64,000 nt of DNA from an uncultured Leptolyngbyaceae cyanobacterium (GCA_938023035.1 CALIDI010000026.1:124001-188000); one strand, 5' to 3'; positions 1 to 9,937 are shown, numbered from the stretch's first letter. Translations and numbers: made by a program. The notes: generated by a model not told the origin, from the sequence alone.

Positions 1-95
1 CGGGCACCACTGGCTTTGGCCAGAGACACAGCTTCAGCAAAAACATGCTTGCTCATGCTGGTGTTATCAAGGGCAACCAGAATTTTAGTAAACAT
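1..95 (-). CDS. Universal stress protein (UspA family), N-terminal fragment
   Basis: The first 31 codons of a gene that runs off the left edge. The N-terminus reads MFTKILVALDNTSMSKHVF, the first beta strand and Asp of the Usp fold (the IL-A-D pattern that binds the adenine nucleotide in ATP-binding members). A strong Shine-Dalgarno (AAAGGAGG) lies a few bases before the ATG at 95, so the start is secure. It is transcribed in the same direction as the PEP synthase gene whose stop lies about 100 bases upstream, so read-through is possible. The family binds ATP or AMP and is linked to stress survival; the exact role cannot be told from this fragment. Confidence 0.8.
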   Translation of the reverse strand, partial: MFTKILVALDNTSMSKHVFAEAVSLAKASGA

Positions 96-201
96 AAAAA
101 CCTCCTTTGAAAAAGTCAGTTCGTTTAAACCCCCCACGGGGCCTTGGCTAGTAAAGGAACGGACGGGTTTAATTTGGGTTGAGTTTGCGCTTGGGGCAAG
201 T

Positions 202-2676
202 CTAAGCAGGTGGGTTCGGGCGATCGGTGTGGCGGGCAACTTCCGCCTCTGTGGCAGCGATTTCTAACAAGGTTTTGAGTACTGAGTCGGGGTTTAGGCT
301 GATGCTATCAATGCCTTGCTCCACCAGAAAGCGGGCAAATTCGGGGTAGTCGCTGGGAGCCTGGCCACAGATACCGATTTTGCGTCCGTGGGCTTTGGCT
401 GTGGCGATCGCATGGCGGATCAGGCGTTTTACCGCTGGGTTGCGCTCGTCAAACAAATGAGCGATCTGGGCCGAGTCTCGATCTAATCCCAACGTTAGTT
501 GAGTCAGGTCGTTAGAGCCGATAGAAAAACCATCGAAGACCTGGCTAAATTCATCGGCTAGCATCACATTGCTAGGTAATTCGCACATAACGTAAACCTG
601 TAGACCATTCTCCCCCTGCACCAAGCCATGCTCGGCCATAACGGCCAATACTTGGCGGCCCTCGTCGGGGGTGCGGCAGAAGGGAATCATTAGAACCACA
701 TTCGTTAACCCCATTTCATCCCGCACTTTTTTCATGGCCTTGCACTCTAGGGCAAAGCCTTCGGCATAGCGGGGGTCATAGTAGCGCGAAGCCCCACGCC
801 AGCCAATCATGGGGTTTTCTTCCTGGGGTTCAAAAAACTGGCCCCCCAAAAGATTGGCGTATTCGTTGCTCTTAAAATCTGACATTCGCACAATCACGGG
901 TTTGGGATAAAAGGCGGCAGCGATCGCCCCGGCTCCTTGCGCGAGCTGATCCACAAAATAATCGGGCTTGTGGGTGTAAAGGTGCGTCAAATCTTCAATT
1001 TTTTGCTGGGCGATCGCGTCCTTGACCTGGTCAAAATGCAACAGTGCCAGGGGGTGCACCTGAATCTGGTTGGCAATAATGAATTCCAGCCGGGCTAAAC
1101 CCACCCCATCATTAGGAATTGCCGCCAAGCGAAAAGCCTCTTCCGGGTTGCCCACATTCATCAACACCTGGGTTTGAGGTCGCGGCAAATGATCTAAAGG
1201 AATCTCCGTCAGTTTGAAGGGCAACAGTCCAGCGTAGATGCGACCTTCCTCTCCTTCACAACAGGAAACCGTAATTTCCTGGCCAGTCTCCAGGACACTG
1301 GTGGCATCATTGCATCCCACAATAGCTGGAATCCCCAACTCTCGGGCAATAATTGCGGCATGACAGGTACGACCTCCTTGATTCGTGACAATGGCACTCG
1401 CCTTTTTCATAATTGGCTCCCAGTCAGGGTCAGTGCGCACCGTCACCAGCACCTCTCCAGGCCGAAATAGCTCAATTTGACGCGCATCCAAAATCACTCT
1501 CGCTTTGCCTTGCCCCACGCCTTGCCCTACACTCCGCCCTGTCGTGAGGATTTCTCCCGTGGTCTCAAGGGTATAGCTGCGCAACAGGTTCATTTCTTTT
1601 TGGGAATGCACCGTTTCAGGACGAGCCTGCACGATAAACAGTTGCCCTGTCACGCCATCCTTGGCCCACTCAATATCCATCGGGGTATACTGCCCCCGCC
1701 GCTGACTGTAATGCTCCTCAATTAAACAGGCCCAGCGCGCCAACTGCAACACTTCGGCATCGCTAATGGCAAAGCGTTGCCTGAGGCGGGGTTGCACCGA
1801 GACATTTTTCGTCAACTTAGTCCCCCCTACGTCATAGACCATTTTGATTTCTTTACTCCCCAGGCGCTTTTTCACCAAAGGTCGAAACCCCTGCTTCAGG
1901 GTTGGCTTAAACACTAAAAACTCATCAGGGTTGACGGCACCTTGCACAACGTTTTCACCTAGACCGTAGGCCGCCGTGACCAAGGCCACATCCTTAAAGC
2001 CGGTCTCAGTATCGATCGAAAACATCACCCCCGATGCAGCCAGGTCAGAACGCACCATTGTTTGCACCCCGACCGAAAGGGCGATGTCTAAGTGAGCAAA
2101 CCCTTTAGTCTGGCGATAGGAAATCGCTCGATCGGTAAAAATAGACGCAAAACACTTGTGGCAGGCTTCTAGGACAGCCTGCACCCCCTGAACATTCAGA
2201 TAGGTCTCTTGTTGCCCGGCAAAACTAGCATCGGGTAAATCTTCAGCCGTGGCACTTGAGCGAATGGCAACGTCTGTATCGGTTCCATACTCTTCGCAGA
2301 GGCGAGCATAGGCGGTCGCGATCGCCGTTTGTAACTCTTCTGGAAACGGGGTCTGTAACATTAAGTGGCGGGCCTGCTTGCCAACCTGCTGTAATTGACT
2401 CACATCTTCCACATCTAGCCCAGCAAACAGTGGTTGCAACTGCGCCTCTAACCCTGCCGCCGATAGAAAATAACGATAAGCATAGGCAGTCGTGGCAAAC
2501 CCATCCGGCACCTGCACCCCCTGGCTCGATAGATTTTGTAACATTTCCCCCAGGGATGCATTCTTTCCGCCAACGAGGGCAACATCGGTCATCCCCACTT
2601 GGTTGAGCGGTAAAACAAACTGGTTGGCTTTTGTTTGCTTGAAATCCACAGACGATGCAGCGTTGATGTCTAGCAT
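202..2676 (-). CDS. ppsA: Phosphoenolpyruvate synthase
   Basis: An 824-residue cytosolic enzyme that converts pyruvate and ATP to PEP, AMP and phosphate (gluconeogenic direction). Three family domains are visible in order: an N-terminal ATP-grasp (PPDK_N) domain, including the VGGKNASLGEM segment near residue 36; a swivelling phosphohistidine domain with GGRTCHAAII, phospho-accepting His at about 439; and a C-terminal TIM-barrel PEP/pyruvate-binding domain with GSNDLTQLTLG and the catalytic Cys of GICGQAPSD near 770. Length is normal for PpsA. The ATG at 2676 is preceded by AAGGAG about 7 bases upstream. It stands alone apart from the downstream uspA fragment. The main alternative, pyruvate phosphate dikinase, is less likely from the length and the C-terminal motifs. 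Confidence 0.95.
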   Translation of the reverse strand: MLDINAASSVDFKQTKANQFVLPLNQVGMTDVALVGGKNASLGEMLQNLSSQGVQVPDGFATTAYAYRYFLSAAGLEAQLQPLFAGLDVEDVSQLQQVGKQARHLMLQTPFPEELQTAIATAYARLCEEYGTDTDVAIRSSATAEDLPDASFAGQQETYLNVQGVQAVLEACHKCFASIFTDRAISYRQTKGFAHLDIALSVGVQTMVRSDLAASGVMFSIDTETGFKDVALVTAAYGLGENVVQGAVNPDEFLVFKPTLKQGFRPLVKKRLGSKEIKMVYDVGGTKLTKNVSVQPRLRQRFAISDAEVLQLARWACLIEEHYSQRRGQYTPMDIEWAKDGVTGQLFIVQARPETVHSQKEMNLLRSYTLETTGEILTTGRSVGQGVGQGKARVILDARQIELFRPGEVLVTVRTDPDWEPIMKKASAIVTNQGGRTCHAAIIARELGIPAIVGCNDATSVLETGQEITVSCCEGEEGRIYAGLLPFKLTEIPLDHLPRPQTQVLMNVGNPEEAFRLAAIPNDGVGLARLEFIIANQIQVHPLALLHFDQVKDAIAQQKIEDLTHLYTHKPDYFVDQLAQGAGAIAAAFYPKPVIVRMSDFKSNEYANLLGGQFFEPQEENPMIGWRGASRYYDPRYAEGFALECKAMKKVRDEMGLTNVVLMIPFCRTPDEGRQVLAVMAEHGLVQGENGLQVYVMCELPSNVMLADEFSQVFDGFSIGSNDLTQLTLGLDRDSAQIAHLFDERNPAVKRLIRHAIATAKAHGRKIGICGQAPSDYPEFARFLVEQGIDSISLNPDSVLKTLLEIAATEAEVARHTDRPNPPA

Positions 2677-3416
2677 GGATTTCTCCTTTTTAACTGGATT
2701 GTTGTGAACCGGCTACCTTCCCGCGGCACGCCCTCTCTCTACACAGTGATGTTCTGAGCAATAAAAGTTCTGAGCCATAAAAGACCCACTCTTCTACCCC
2801 CTTGGAGGTAGGCTAAATCATAGACAGCATCAGCCTTACACCTTTGTTCTAGCGAAATTCGTGCTCAAAATAACGAAACAGTAAAGAAATGAAAGAAGAA
2901 GGCGACTTTTCATAAAGAAAGATGTGCATTTTGGTCTAGAGGGCAAAATGACAGCTTGGCTCAGAAAGCTGAGGACAAGACCCAGTAGACAACTGCCAAT
3001 ACTGGGCAGGCTTTCTGGCTCGCCCCTCGCCATCAAAGATAGGGCAACAGCTATATCAGACCCCCAGCGGACAGCTTAAAGGCCTATCTCCCAGTAGCCC
3101 TGACAACTTAAGTCATAGCGATAGGGACAAAACCCTGCTTCGCAGGTTACAGCAGGCTCAGATCAGGCTAAGGCCTCAGTGACAGACTTGAGATTCTATC
3201 GTTGCGGGTTTAACCGCTAGACACCCTTCAAATATTCCCTCAAACAAGTAGGCTAGAGTGAGTCATTAGTCACTACTATAGTCATTACTATTTCGGAGCT
3301 TGAACTGCTACTCCCGCACAGGTTGAGCAAGCCGTTCGCAATCCTTAAAGTGGTGCCTTTCTGCACCAGATTTCAGGCTGTTCCCCTTTGCCATTGTTGC
3401 CTTCTACGCCCCTATT
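2677..3416. other. Intergenic region between divergent ppsA and mgsA-lipid kinase
   Basis: 740 bases with no ORF I can support. It must hold both divergent promoters. A segment at about 2993-3034 resembles one at about 4819-4850 on the other side of the neighbouring gene (shared GCCAAT-CTGGG-AGGCT and GCCATC blocks), suggesting a diverged intergenic repeat. Direct ATTAGTCACTA/TAGTCATTACTA-like repeats sit near 3260-3290. Confidence 0.5.
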
Positions 3417-4691
3417 ATGATGACTACAATCGCGCTGATTGCCCATGATGCCAAGAAAGATGCCCTGGTTGACTTTGCCAAGGCGCATGCCCCTGTGTTG
3501 CAACGTTATCGGCTGATTGCAACGGGCACAACAGGGCAGCGCGTGGAAGCTGCAACTGGCTTGGCGGTCGAAAAGTTCCTCTCTGGGCCCCTAGGAGGTG
3601 ATGCCCAAATTGCGGCAGAGGTGGCAACAGGGAGAGTATTGGCCGTCATTTTTTTGGTAGATCCCCTTTATGCACAGCCCCATGAGCCAGATATTCAGGC
3701 ACTTTTAAGAATTTGCAACGTACATAATGTGCCCTTCGCTACAAACTTGGCCTCGGCGGAAATGATTCTCTTTCGATTGGCGAAAGCAAAGGTTGCCCAT
3801 CTGATTTTTAACCCGGTGAGTGGACAGGGGGATGCCAAACAAGATCTGGCCTTGATCCGCAGTTTGCTGGAACCCCACCTCAACCTAAAGGTGCAGGATA
3901 CGCAACCGGATATCAGCCCTGACCAGCAGGTCGCGGAGGCGATCGCCGCAGGGGCAGAGATTGTTATTGCCGCAGGGGGAGATGGCACCATCTCTGCTGT
4001 GGCTGGTGCCCTAGTGGGTACAGGGATTCCCCTGGGAATTATCCCCCGTGGCACGGCCAATGCGTTCTCTGCGGCCCTGGGTTTACCTAGAATTGCACCG
4101 ATTAAGAGTGCCTGCCAGGTAATTTTGGCCAATCATACCAAGGTTGTTGATGCCGCTTTTTGTAATGGCGTGCCGATGATTTTGCTGGCAGGGGTGGGCT
4201 ATGAGGCCGCAACTGTAGAAATGGCAAACCGGGAATTGAAAGATCAATGGGGTGTCTTGGCCTATCTAATGGCCGGCTGGCAGGCGATCGACGAACAAAA
4301 ATTATTTGAAACCACAATTGAAACCGAAACCGAAACCTACCAGTTTCAAGCCCATGTGATTACCGTTGCGAATGCGGCCCCCCCTACATCCGTGTTAGCT
4401 CAGGGTGCAGGCACCGTCATTTTTGATGACGGTTTGTTGGATGTGACGATCGCGTCCGCAGAGACCAAGCTCCAGGGCATTACAACCATGTTAAGAATGT
4501 TGGGAGCCGCGATTACCCGCACCAATGTAGAAGATCAAAACGTTGTTCATGTGAGGGTTAAGCGCCTCAAAGTGACCACCGATCCGCCCCAAAAGGTGGT
4601 AGTTGATGGCGAAATTATTGGCTCTACACCAATTGAAGTGGAATGCATCGAGAAGGGCTTGGTCGTCTTGACTCCTCAGAATTTAGCCTGA
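3417..4691 (+). CDS. mgsA: Methylglyoxal synthase fused to a diacylglycerol/sphingosine-kinase-type lipid kinase
   Basis: A 424-residue two-domain protein. Residues 1 to about 120 are a complete methylglyoxal synthase (dihydroxyacetone phosphate to methylglyoxal plus phosphate): [26 protein letters not shown] with its catalytic Asp, and [17 protein letters not shown] all match the E. coli MgsA pattern. From about residue 128 a DAGK/YegS-type catalytic domain follows ([23 protein letters not shown] at 185-197; [14 protein letters not shown]), with the family's C-terminal beta domain ending in VVDGEIIG. Such fusions are known in cyanobacteria and annotated by the MGS half. Two adjacent ATGs (3417, 3420) are possible starts. 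Both active-site signatures look intact, so a bifunctional enzyme is plausible; what the kinase half phosphorylates is unknown. Confidence 0.88.
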   Translation: MMTTIALIAHDAKKDALVDFAKAHAPVLQRYRLIATGTTGQRVEAATGLAVEKFLSGPLGGDAQIAAEVATGRVLAVIFLVDPLYAQPHEPDIQALLRICNVHNVPFATNLASAEMILFRLAKAKVAHLIFNPVSGQGDAKQDLALIRSLLEPHLNLKVQDTQPDISPDQQVAEAIAAGAEIVIAAGGDGTISAVAGALVGTGIPLGIIPRGTANAFSAALGLPRIAPIKSACQVILANHTKVVDAAFCNGVPMILLAGVGYEAATVEMANRELKDQWGVLAYLMAGWQAIDEQKLFETTIETETETYQFQAHVITVANAAPPTSVLAQGAGTVIFDDGLLDVTIASAETKLQGITTMLRMLGAAITRTNVEDQNVVHVRVKRLKVTTDPPQKVVVDGEIIGSTPIEVECIEKGLVVLTPQNLA

Positions 4692-5227
4692 TAAAGTAAA
4701 AAATGGCATACGAGATTTCGATGATAACTATTTGAATTTTTTGGGGTGCAAGCTCTGCTCCTTGATTTAAGCGATCGCGTTGGGCAGAAGGTTGAGGATA
4801 AAGCCATACCCTCAGCCGCCAATGCTGGGTAGGCTCTCTGCCTTGCCATCGCTAGAGAGATCTGGTGACACTGACTAGAATGTGACCTTATAGGCTGATC
4901 CTATAGATTTGCTTCAGCGATCGCTCTTGGGCTAACCACCAAACTGGTTTCCGTATCTGTGACAAAGATCACCTCTGCATCTGTCACAGATCGCTTAAAC
5001 GATAGGCCGGCACAGGTTACATTATTGTCTCAAGTAACTCTATAACTATTGCTATCTCAAAAAGCTGATAGCAGAGATTTCTGCATTCTCGATAAAGCAA
5101 GTCGAGGCTATAGGTTCCGTAGTAGCTCTTACTCATCACTGTGAGTTTAGTCGTTTCTTACCCTGGCGGGTAACGGCACTGCTTGCCGTTGACTCTTGGT
5201 TGATATCGCTGGATTAGGTTGGTATTC
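4692..5227. other. Intergenic region upstream of cpdA
   Basis: 536 bases with no credible ORF. It includes a diverged copy of the 2993-3034 segment (about 4819-4850) and, at 4958-4990, the CRP-like palindromes listed separately. Confidence 0.5.
4958..4990 (+). promoter_or_regulatory. Candidate CRP (SYCRP1-type) binding site upstream of cpdA
   Basis: TGTGA-N6-TCACC at 4958-4973 differs from the CRP consensus TGTGA-N6-TCACA by one base. It is followed at 4980-4990 by a second, tighter palindrome, TCTGTCACAGA. The next gene, about 240 bases downstream, encodes a cAMP phosphodiesterase, so cAMP-CRP feedback on cAMP breakdown is an attractive inference. Binding is not shown by sequence alone. Confidence 0.45.
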
Positions 5228-6025
5228 ATGGATAGGTTATCTCCCCTTGTCGTTGCGCAGATTACAGATCTTCATTTGTTTGCTGAGCAGGAACGATGCT
5301 TGTTGGGTATTCCCACCGTTGAATCCTGGAAAACCGTGTTTGACCAGGTTGAGCGTCTGCAACGTCGGCCAGACTTGCTGCTGTTGACGGGAGATCTTTC
5401 CCAGGATGGCAAAGCTGAGTCTTACCAAATGTTGGTAGAAGCCGTTAACACTCTTGGTATTCCGGCCTATTGGCTACCCGGCAACCATGATAATCTGCCA
5501 GTTATGGAACAGGTCATGGATGATCGCCTAATTTCACCGGAGAAGTCCTTTCTTGCTGGGGATTGGCACTTTGTGCTACTGAATTCTCAGGTTGTCGGTT
5601 GTGTCCACGGAAACTTGACCCCAACCACATTGAATTGGCTGGATCAAGAACTGGCGACCTATCCCGACAAGCCAACCCTGGTAGCACTGCACCATCATCC
5701 CTTCCTAGTGGGGTCAGCCTGGTTAGATGGCAGTTGCCTGCAAAATCCCGACGATTTGTTTGCTGTCCTTGAACAGCATCCCCAAGTGAAGCTGGTTCTG
5801 TTTGGGCATATTCATCAGGAATTTAGTGTCTGGCGCAATAGCATTCAGTACTTTGGCACTCCCTCAACCTGCATTCAGTTTGAGCCTCATAGCGACGACT
5901 TTGCCCTGGATCATGCGGATCCTGGCTTTCGCTTACTCTACCTCTACCCAGATGAGACCTGGTGGACAACGGTTGAGCGCATTGAGTTTGCCGCTCAGAT
6001 GGATTTAGCCGCTACGGGTTATTAA
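5228..6025 (+). CDS. cpdA: 3',5'-cyclic-AMP phosphodiesterase (Icc/CpdA-type metallophosphoesterase)
   Basis: A 265-residue calcineurin-like phosphoesterase likely to hydrolyse cAMP to AMP in the cytosol. All binuclear-metal motifs are present: TDLH (13-16), GDLSQDG (55-61), GNHDN (85-89), HHHP (155-158) and GHIHQ (193-197), with the spacing of CpdA/Icc proteins. I chose the ATG at 5228; a TTG three codons upstream (5219) is in frame but offers no better Shine-Dalgarno. It stands alone, with a long leader holding a CRP-like palindrome, which supports a role in cAMP signalling. Other class III phosphodiesterase substrates cannot be excluded from sequence. Confidence 0.85.
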   Translation: MDRLSPLVVAQITDLHLFAEQERCLLGIPTVESWKTVFDQVERLQRRPDLLLLTGDLSQDGKAESYQMLVEAVNTLGIPAYWLPGNHDNLPVMEQVMDDRLISPEKSFLAGDWHFVLLNSQVVGCVHGNLTPTTLNWLDQELATYPDKPTLVALHHHPFLVGSAWLDGSCLQNPDDLFAVLEQHPQVKLVLFGHIHQEFSVWRNSIQYFGTPSTCIQFEPHSDDFALDHADPGFRLLYLYPDETWWTTVERIEFAAQMDLAATGY

Positions 6026-6079
6026 CCAATGGTTGTGCTACCCTCAATGCATCATGGGGTTGAGCGAACCTTGGAAATA

Positions 6080-6796
6080 ATGGAATATTTCAACTCTTGG
6101 CAGTACAACGAGTTCCAACCGGTCGGCAAAGACTACAGCCTACCGGCAGAAGTTGAGGTTTATGACTAAAGTCATGGGGATTGTCGTGACATTGAGGCTG
6201 AAGACCAGATGGTTCTGGATACTCTGGCGGTGCAGCCCACCGATGTCTTGATTGAGTTTGGCACAGGGACGGGTACCTTTGCGATTCGAGCGGCGCGTTG
6301 TTGTGCTCAGGTCTACGCGATCGATGTTTCAGAGGCAATGCTAGATTACGCCAGGGCCAAGGCTGCCAGAGCGGGTGTATCCAACATTCTTTTCTGCCAT
6401 GCGGGGTTTCTTACCTACGCCCATGAGGCTGCGGTGGTAGATGCTATCGTTACATCTCTGGCATTTCATCACCTGCCCGACTTTTGGAAGGGCGTTGCCC
6501 TCAAGCGGTTAAACCGAATGCTGAGGCCTGGTGGGCAGCTCTATCTCAGTGATGTGTTGATGGAAGAGAGGAATGCGCTGCAAACCATTGCAACCTTTAT
6601 TGAACAGCAGGCGGCAGCAGGGGAAGATTTTCTGCGAGAGGATGCAGAAAGGCACTTTAGAGAAGAGTATTCGACCTATGACTGGATTTTGGACGGACTA
6701 TTGAGTCGTGCTGGTTTCACAATCCAGCACAAGCACCTCTATAGTGGGGTCTTTGGTCGTTATCTCTGCATTAAAGCAGAGGAAGCTGCGCTATAG
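6080..6796 (+). pseudogene. Class I SAM-dependent methyltransferase interrupted by an in-frame stop
   Basis: The open part (ATG 6209 to 6796, 195 codons) is a Rossmann-type methyltransferase: motif I LIEFGTGTGTFAI, then YAIDVSEAMLDYA, a motif IV-like DAIVTSLAFHHLPDF and MLRPGGQLYLSD. Immediately upstream in the same frame, from ATG 6080, is EYFNSWQYNEF then EVEVYD. This resembles the N-terminal lead of the cyanobacterial family, but it ends in TAA at 6167-6169 and resumes as SHGDCRDIEAEDQ into the open part. The gene therefore seems to have suffered a nonsense change about 30 codons in. Restart at 6209 would give a protein with its full SAM-binding core but without the N-terminal cap, and no clear Shine-Dalgarno precedes that ATG. 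Substrate unknown. Confidence 0.65.
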
Positions 6797-7096
6797 CTGG
6801 GGAGTGGTTTTGCTCTCTAGCAAGTTTCTAGCCAACAAACAACCGGCTAGCATTCTCGCTGCAGGAGATTGGATGCTAGTGGGGGTTTGCAATTTTGGTT
6901 AGCAGAAGCCTTACAGCGCCAAGCGTTCAATCGGTTGCTGGCTGCGTTCTTTAGGTTAAATCGATCTGACAAGAACGAGGACGCTCAGCCAATCGCGCCT
7001 GAGTATTGTCAAAGGGCGCTATCTGGAAGGGACAGATCTTTACCTGAAAATTGCCTTAGATCTCTGGCAAAGTCATGACGAAAGGGCAAGCTTGGA
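6797..7096. other. Intergenic stretch with possible gene debris
   Basis: 300 bases between convergent genes. On the plus strand one frame ends with a protein-like run, GRYLEGTDLYLKIALDLWQ, before TAG near 7100, and another frame reads QRQAFNRLLAAFFRL just before it. This looks like the tail of a lost gene with a frame break, but I do not recognise the family. Confidence 0.3.
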
Positions 7097-9937
7097 TTAG
7101 ACCATATTCAAGGGAAACCGTTCTGTGAGAAAACGCTGGGCAGATGTTTTATCGTAGATTTCCCCGTCTAGGGTGGCAGCTCGCAGCGCTTCTAGAATCT
7201 GGCGAAATTGTGGGCCGGGTTTGTAGCCCATGGTCTTTAAATCGTTGCCATCTAAGGGTGGGGTAATTGTAATCCAGTGGGTGAGGTAACGCCAGAGCAG
7301 CCGACGGGCCGGGCGCCTCCAAGCTAGTTTGGGTTGGTGGGGATCACATCGTACCATTAGCAAGACTAACAGAGCCGGATCGTAGGCCTGGAGTTGCTCG
7401 ACGACCTGGCTGGGCCGTAGACTCTTAGTGCCTTGACTCACCAGGGTCGGCAAGGTGGCTTCTGCTTGGGCAAGCAGCCGTAGTCGTTCGATACTGTCTT
7501 GGGGTAATTGTAGGTTTTCTGCGACTGGGGCGCGGGCCTCTGCGGGGAGTTGGGCCAGCAGTGCCTCCAGTAACCATAGCCAGCTTGGCAATGTGGGAAT
7601 TGAGAGCGGAATGGCTGGTCGATTGTGATATTTGAGAAATCGGGCCAGAAGCCGCAGGGAGCGCCACAGACTGCTGACATTCTCTAGGGCGGGGTGGATG
7701 CAGCATAAAGCTCCGAGATCGGCCAGTTGGCGGAGAGCGGTTTCCCAGGCTGGTAGGCTGAGGATGGATTTTAACTCGGCTCGCAGGCGGGTTTGCAGGG
7801 CTGGAGCAATCGCCTGTTGGTCTTGTACCTGTTGATAGATGCCACTGGCGATCGCGTGACGAATGTAGGCTTCTGTCTGGGGTTCAATCTCAAACCCAAG
7901 CCGCACGGCAAATCGCACCGCCCGATAGATGCGAGTCGGGTCTTCAATAAAGCTGTTTGCATGTAATACCCGAATTCGTTTTGCTTGCAAGTCGAGGGCA
8001 CCGCCAAAAAAATCCAGCAGATCTCCAGCGCGGGGGGGGGTCAGGCGCAGCGCCATGGCATTGATTGTAAAATCGCGGCGGTACAAATCTTGCTGAATCG
8101 AGCTAGCCTCTACTTCTGGGTTGGCGGCTGGATAGGGGTAAAACTCGGTGCGAGCGGTGGCAATATCTACCCAAAGAGATTGCAACACAGGGTCGCTGTG
8201 CCACAGCAAAGCCGCCGTCTGGAATTTACCATGGATTTCTAGCCGGGCTTCTGGATAAAGCAGTTGGAGCGAGCGAGCCAGGGCTACACCAGCCTCTGTC
8301 GTTGCTGCTTGATGAAAACCATCCACAACCAGATCAATATCTTGTAGCAATAACTTTTCGGAAATCTTCTCCCGATTTGCTGCAAGGTGCAGCAGAAAAT
8401 CGCGCACACCACCGCCCACCAGGTAAAGCTGCCAGCCCTGAGAGTCGGCAGCCCGGGCTGCTGCCAGCAAAAGCTGCTTTAACTCTGGGACTAAAGCCTC
8501 CAATAACGCATGCAAGCGCTGGGCTGATGTGAGTCTGGCCCATTCAGGCAAATTGGCTTCTAGTTTCTCTGAGTTTGCTCTCCACTGTTTTTTTTCCCTG
8601 ATTTGGCCATGACTTTGCCAGTGCAACTGCCGGAGTACATCCGTGCGGGTAACAATCCCAACCAAATGGTCGCCTGCTAGCACAGGTAAGCGCCCAATGT
8701 CATAGGTGACCATGAGCGCCTCAATTTCAGGAAGGCTGGTTTCTGGGGTAATCGTGTGCAGGTTGGTGGTCATATACCCCTTTACAGGCGCATGGCTAAA
8801 CCCGTGATGCAGGGCAATATCCAGATCTCGGCGAGAAATGACCCCCACTAGTTGGTCGCTGGCATCCACGACGGATAGTCCTGAATGGCCGTAGCGCAGC
8901 AAAATCCGCTGGGCTTCGGCAATGGTTGTCTCTGGGCGAATTGTCCGCACGGGAGCGGACATAATTTCGCGGGCAAGGGGCGGATGGGGGATTTGGTCAA
9001 TCAGTTGCTTGACTAAGGTTTCTAAAATAGCTTGGGCGTTTCCTTCTCGTAAGTTGGCAGCAGCAGCGCGAGCATGGCCGCCCCCACCGAGGGGGGTCAG
9101 CAGTTGGTTTAAGTCTGTGCCGTCAATCTGCGATCGCCCAATCAGGGTAATTCGATCGGCCTCACCGCCTTGAGTCTGGCAACCTCCACTGCGGCAATAT
9201 TCCGCTGCTAATAAGAGGGCCTCGGCTTCTGTGATTTCCATCAGTCGCCCAACCACACTGGATAAGCCCGGGGTAAAAACCTCTAGGGGGAGAAGCACCG
9301 AAGCAATTTTATAGCCTTGCACCGTTTGGGTCTGGAGGTTTTCCAGGGCGATCGCCAAAATCTCCTGTAAATTGGGCGGTAGGCCAGGGTCAACATACTC
9401 GGAGATCGTCCGTATATGCGCTTGATGCTCCATCAACCAGGTTAGTGCTCTGGCATCGCGCACTGTTGTGTGATCAAAGGTCAGCGACCCCGTGTCTACA
9501 TGAATCCCTAAGGCCATTACCGTTGCTTCCATCGGATTTGGCACCACGGCCTTAGCCTGGAGGGCTTCTACAATTAGCGTCGTGGTCGCTCCAATGGCCT
9601 CTATCTGCCTCACACTTGCAGAAATATCACTGTCCACAGTGGGATGGTGATCGTAGACGGTCACCTCTACCCCTGGTAAGTCGAGCCATTCTGCTGTCTT
9701 TCCTAGGCGATCGCGGCGTTGGGTATCGACCACAAATAACCGCCGCACCTGAGCTGGGTTCACTGCCCGTCGTTCGAGCAGAGCGTATTCATCCCGGTGT
9801 AGGGCTAAAAAATCCCGCACGGCTGGATGTGCTCCACCTGCTAACACAATTCTTAACCCAGGGCATAAACAGGTTAAACCAACAGCAGCACCTAGGGTAT
9901 CAAAATCAGCGGTTGTGTGGCAGAGAACAAGATCCAT
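7097..9937 (-). CDS. DHH-phosphoesterase / CBS / tRNA nucleotidyltransferase fusion (CCA- or A-adding enzyme)
   Basis: A 946-residue protein built as DHH phosphoesterase (CHTTADFDTLGAA at the N-terminus, VYDHHPTVD near 95, DHHA1-like GGGGHARAAA near 290), two CBS domains (about 315-435; MSAPVRTIRPETT and GYMTTNLHTITPETS), then a class II nucleotidyltransferase/poly(A) polymerase head (LVGGGVRDFLL near 505, DIDLVVDG near 530, RRDFTINAMALRL) and helical tRNA-binding body. This architecture is standard in cyanobacteria. The Synechocystis homologue has been reported as an A-adding tRNA nucleotidyltransferase working with a separate CC-adding enzyme, so A-addition to tRNA 3' ends is the likeliest role. 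The function of the DHH half is not established. A full-length, unbroken frame starts at ATG 9937. Confidence 0.88.
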   Translation of the reverse strand: MDLVLCHTTADFDTLGAAVGLTCLCPGLRIVLAGGAHPAVRDFLALHRDEYALLERRAVNPAQVRRLFVVDTQRRDRLGKTAEWLDLPGVEVTVYDHHPTVDSDISASVRQIEAIGATTTLIVEALQAKAVVPNPMEATVMALGIHVDTGSLTFDHTTVRDARALTWLMEHQAHIRTISEYVDPGLPPNLQEILAIALENLQTQTVQGYKIASVLLPLEVFTPGLSSVVGRLMEITEAEALLLAAEYCRSGGCQTQGGEADRITLIGRSQIDGTDLNQLLTPLGGGGHARAAAANLREGNAQAILETLVKQLIDQIPHPPLAREIMSAPVRTIRPETTIAEAQRILLRYGHSGLSVVDASDQLVGVISRRDLDIALHHGFSHAPVKGYMTTNLHTITPETSLPEIEALMVTYDIGRLPVLAGDHLVGIVTRTDVLRQLHWQSHGQIREKKQWRANSEKLEANLPEWARLTSAQRLHALLEALVPELKQLLLAAARAADSQGWQLYLVGGGVRDFLLHLAANREKISEKLLLQDIDLVVDGFHQAATTEAGVALARSLQLLYPEARLEIHGKFQTAALLWHSDPVLQSLWVDIATARTEFYPYPAANPEVEASSIQQDLYRRDFTINAMALRLTPPRAGDLLDFFGGALDLQAKRIRVLHANSFIEDPTRIYRAVRFAVRLGFEIEPQTEAYIRHAIASGIYQQVQDQQAIAPALQTRLRAELKSILSLPAWETALRQLADLGALCCIHPALENVSSLWRSLRLLARFLKYHNRPAIPLSIPTLPSWLWLLEALLAQLPAEARAPVAENLQLPQDSIERLRLLAQAEATLPTLVSQGTKSLRPSQVVEQLQAYDPALLVLLMVRCDPHQPKLAWRRPARRLLWRYLTHWITITPPLDGNDLKTMGYKPGPQFRQILEALRAATLDGEIYDKTSAQRFLTERFPLNMV

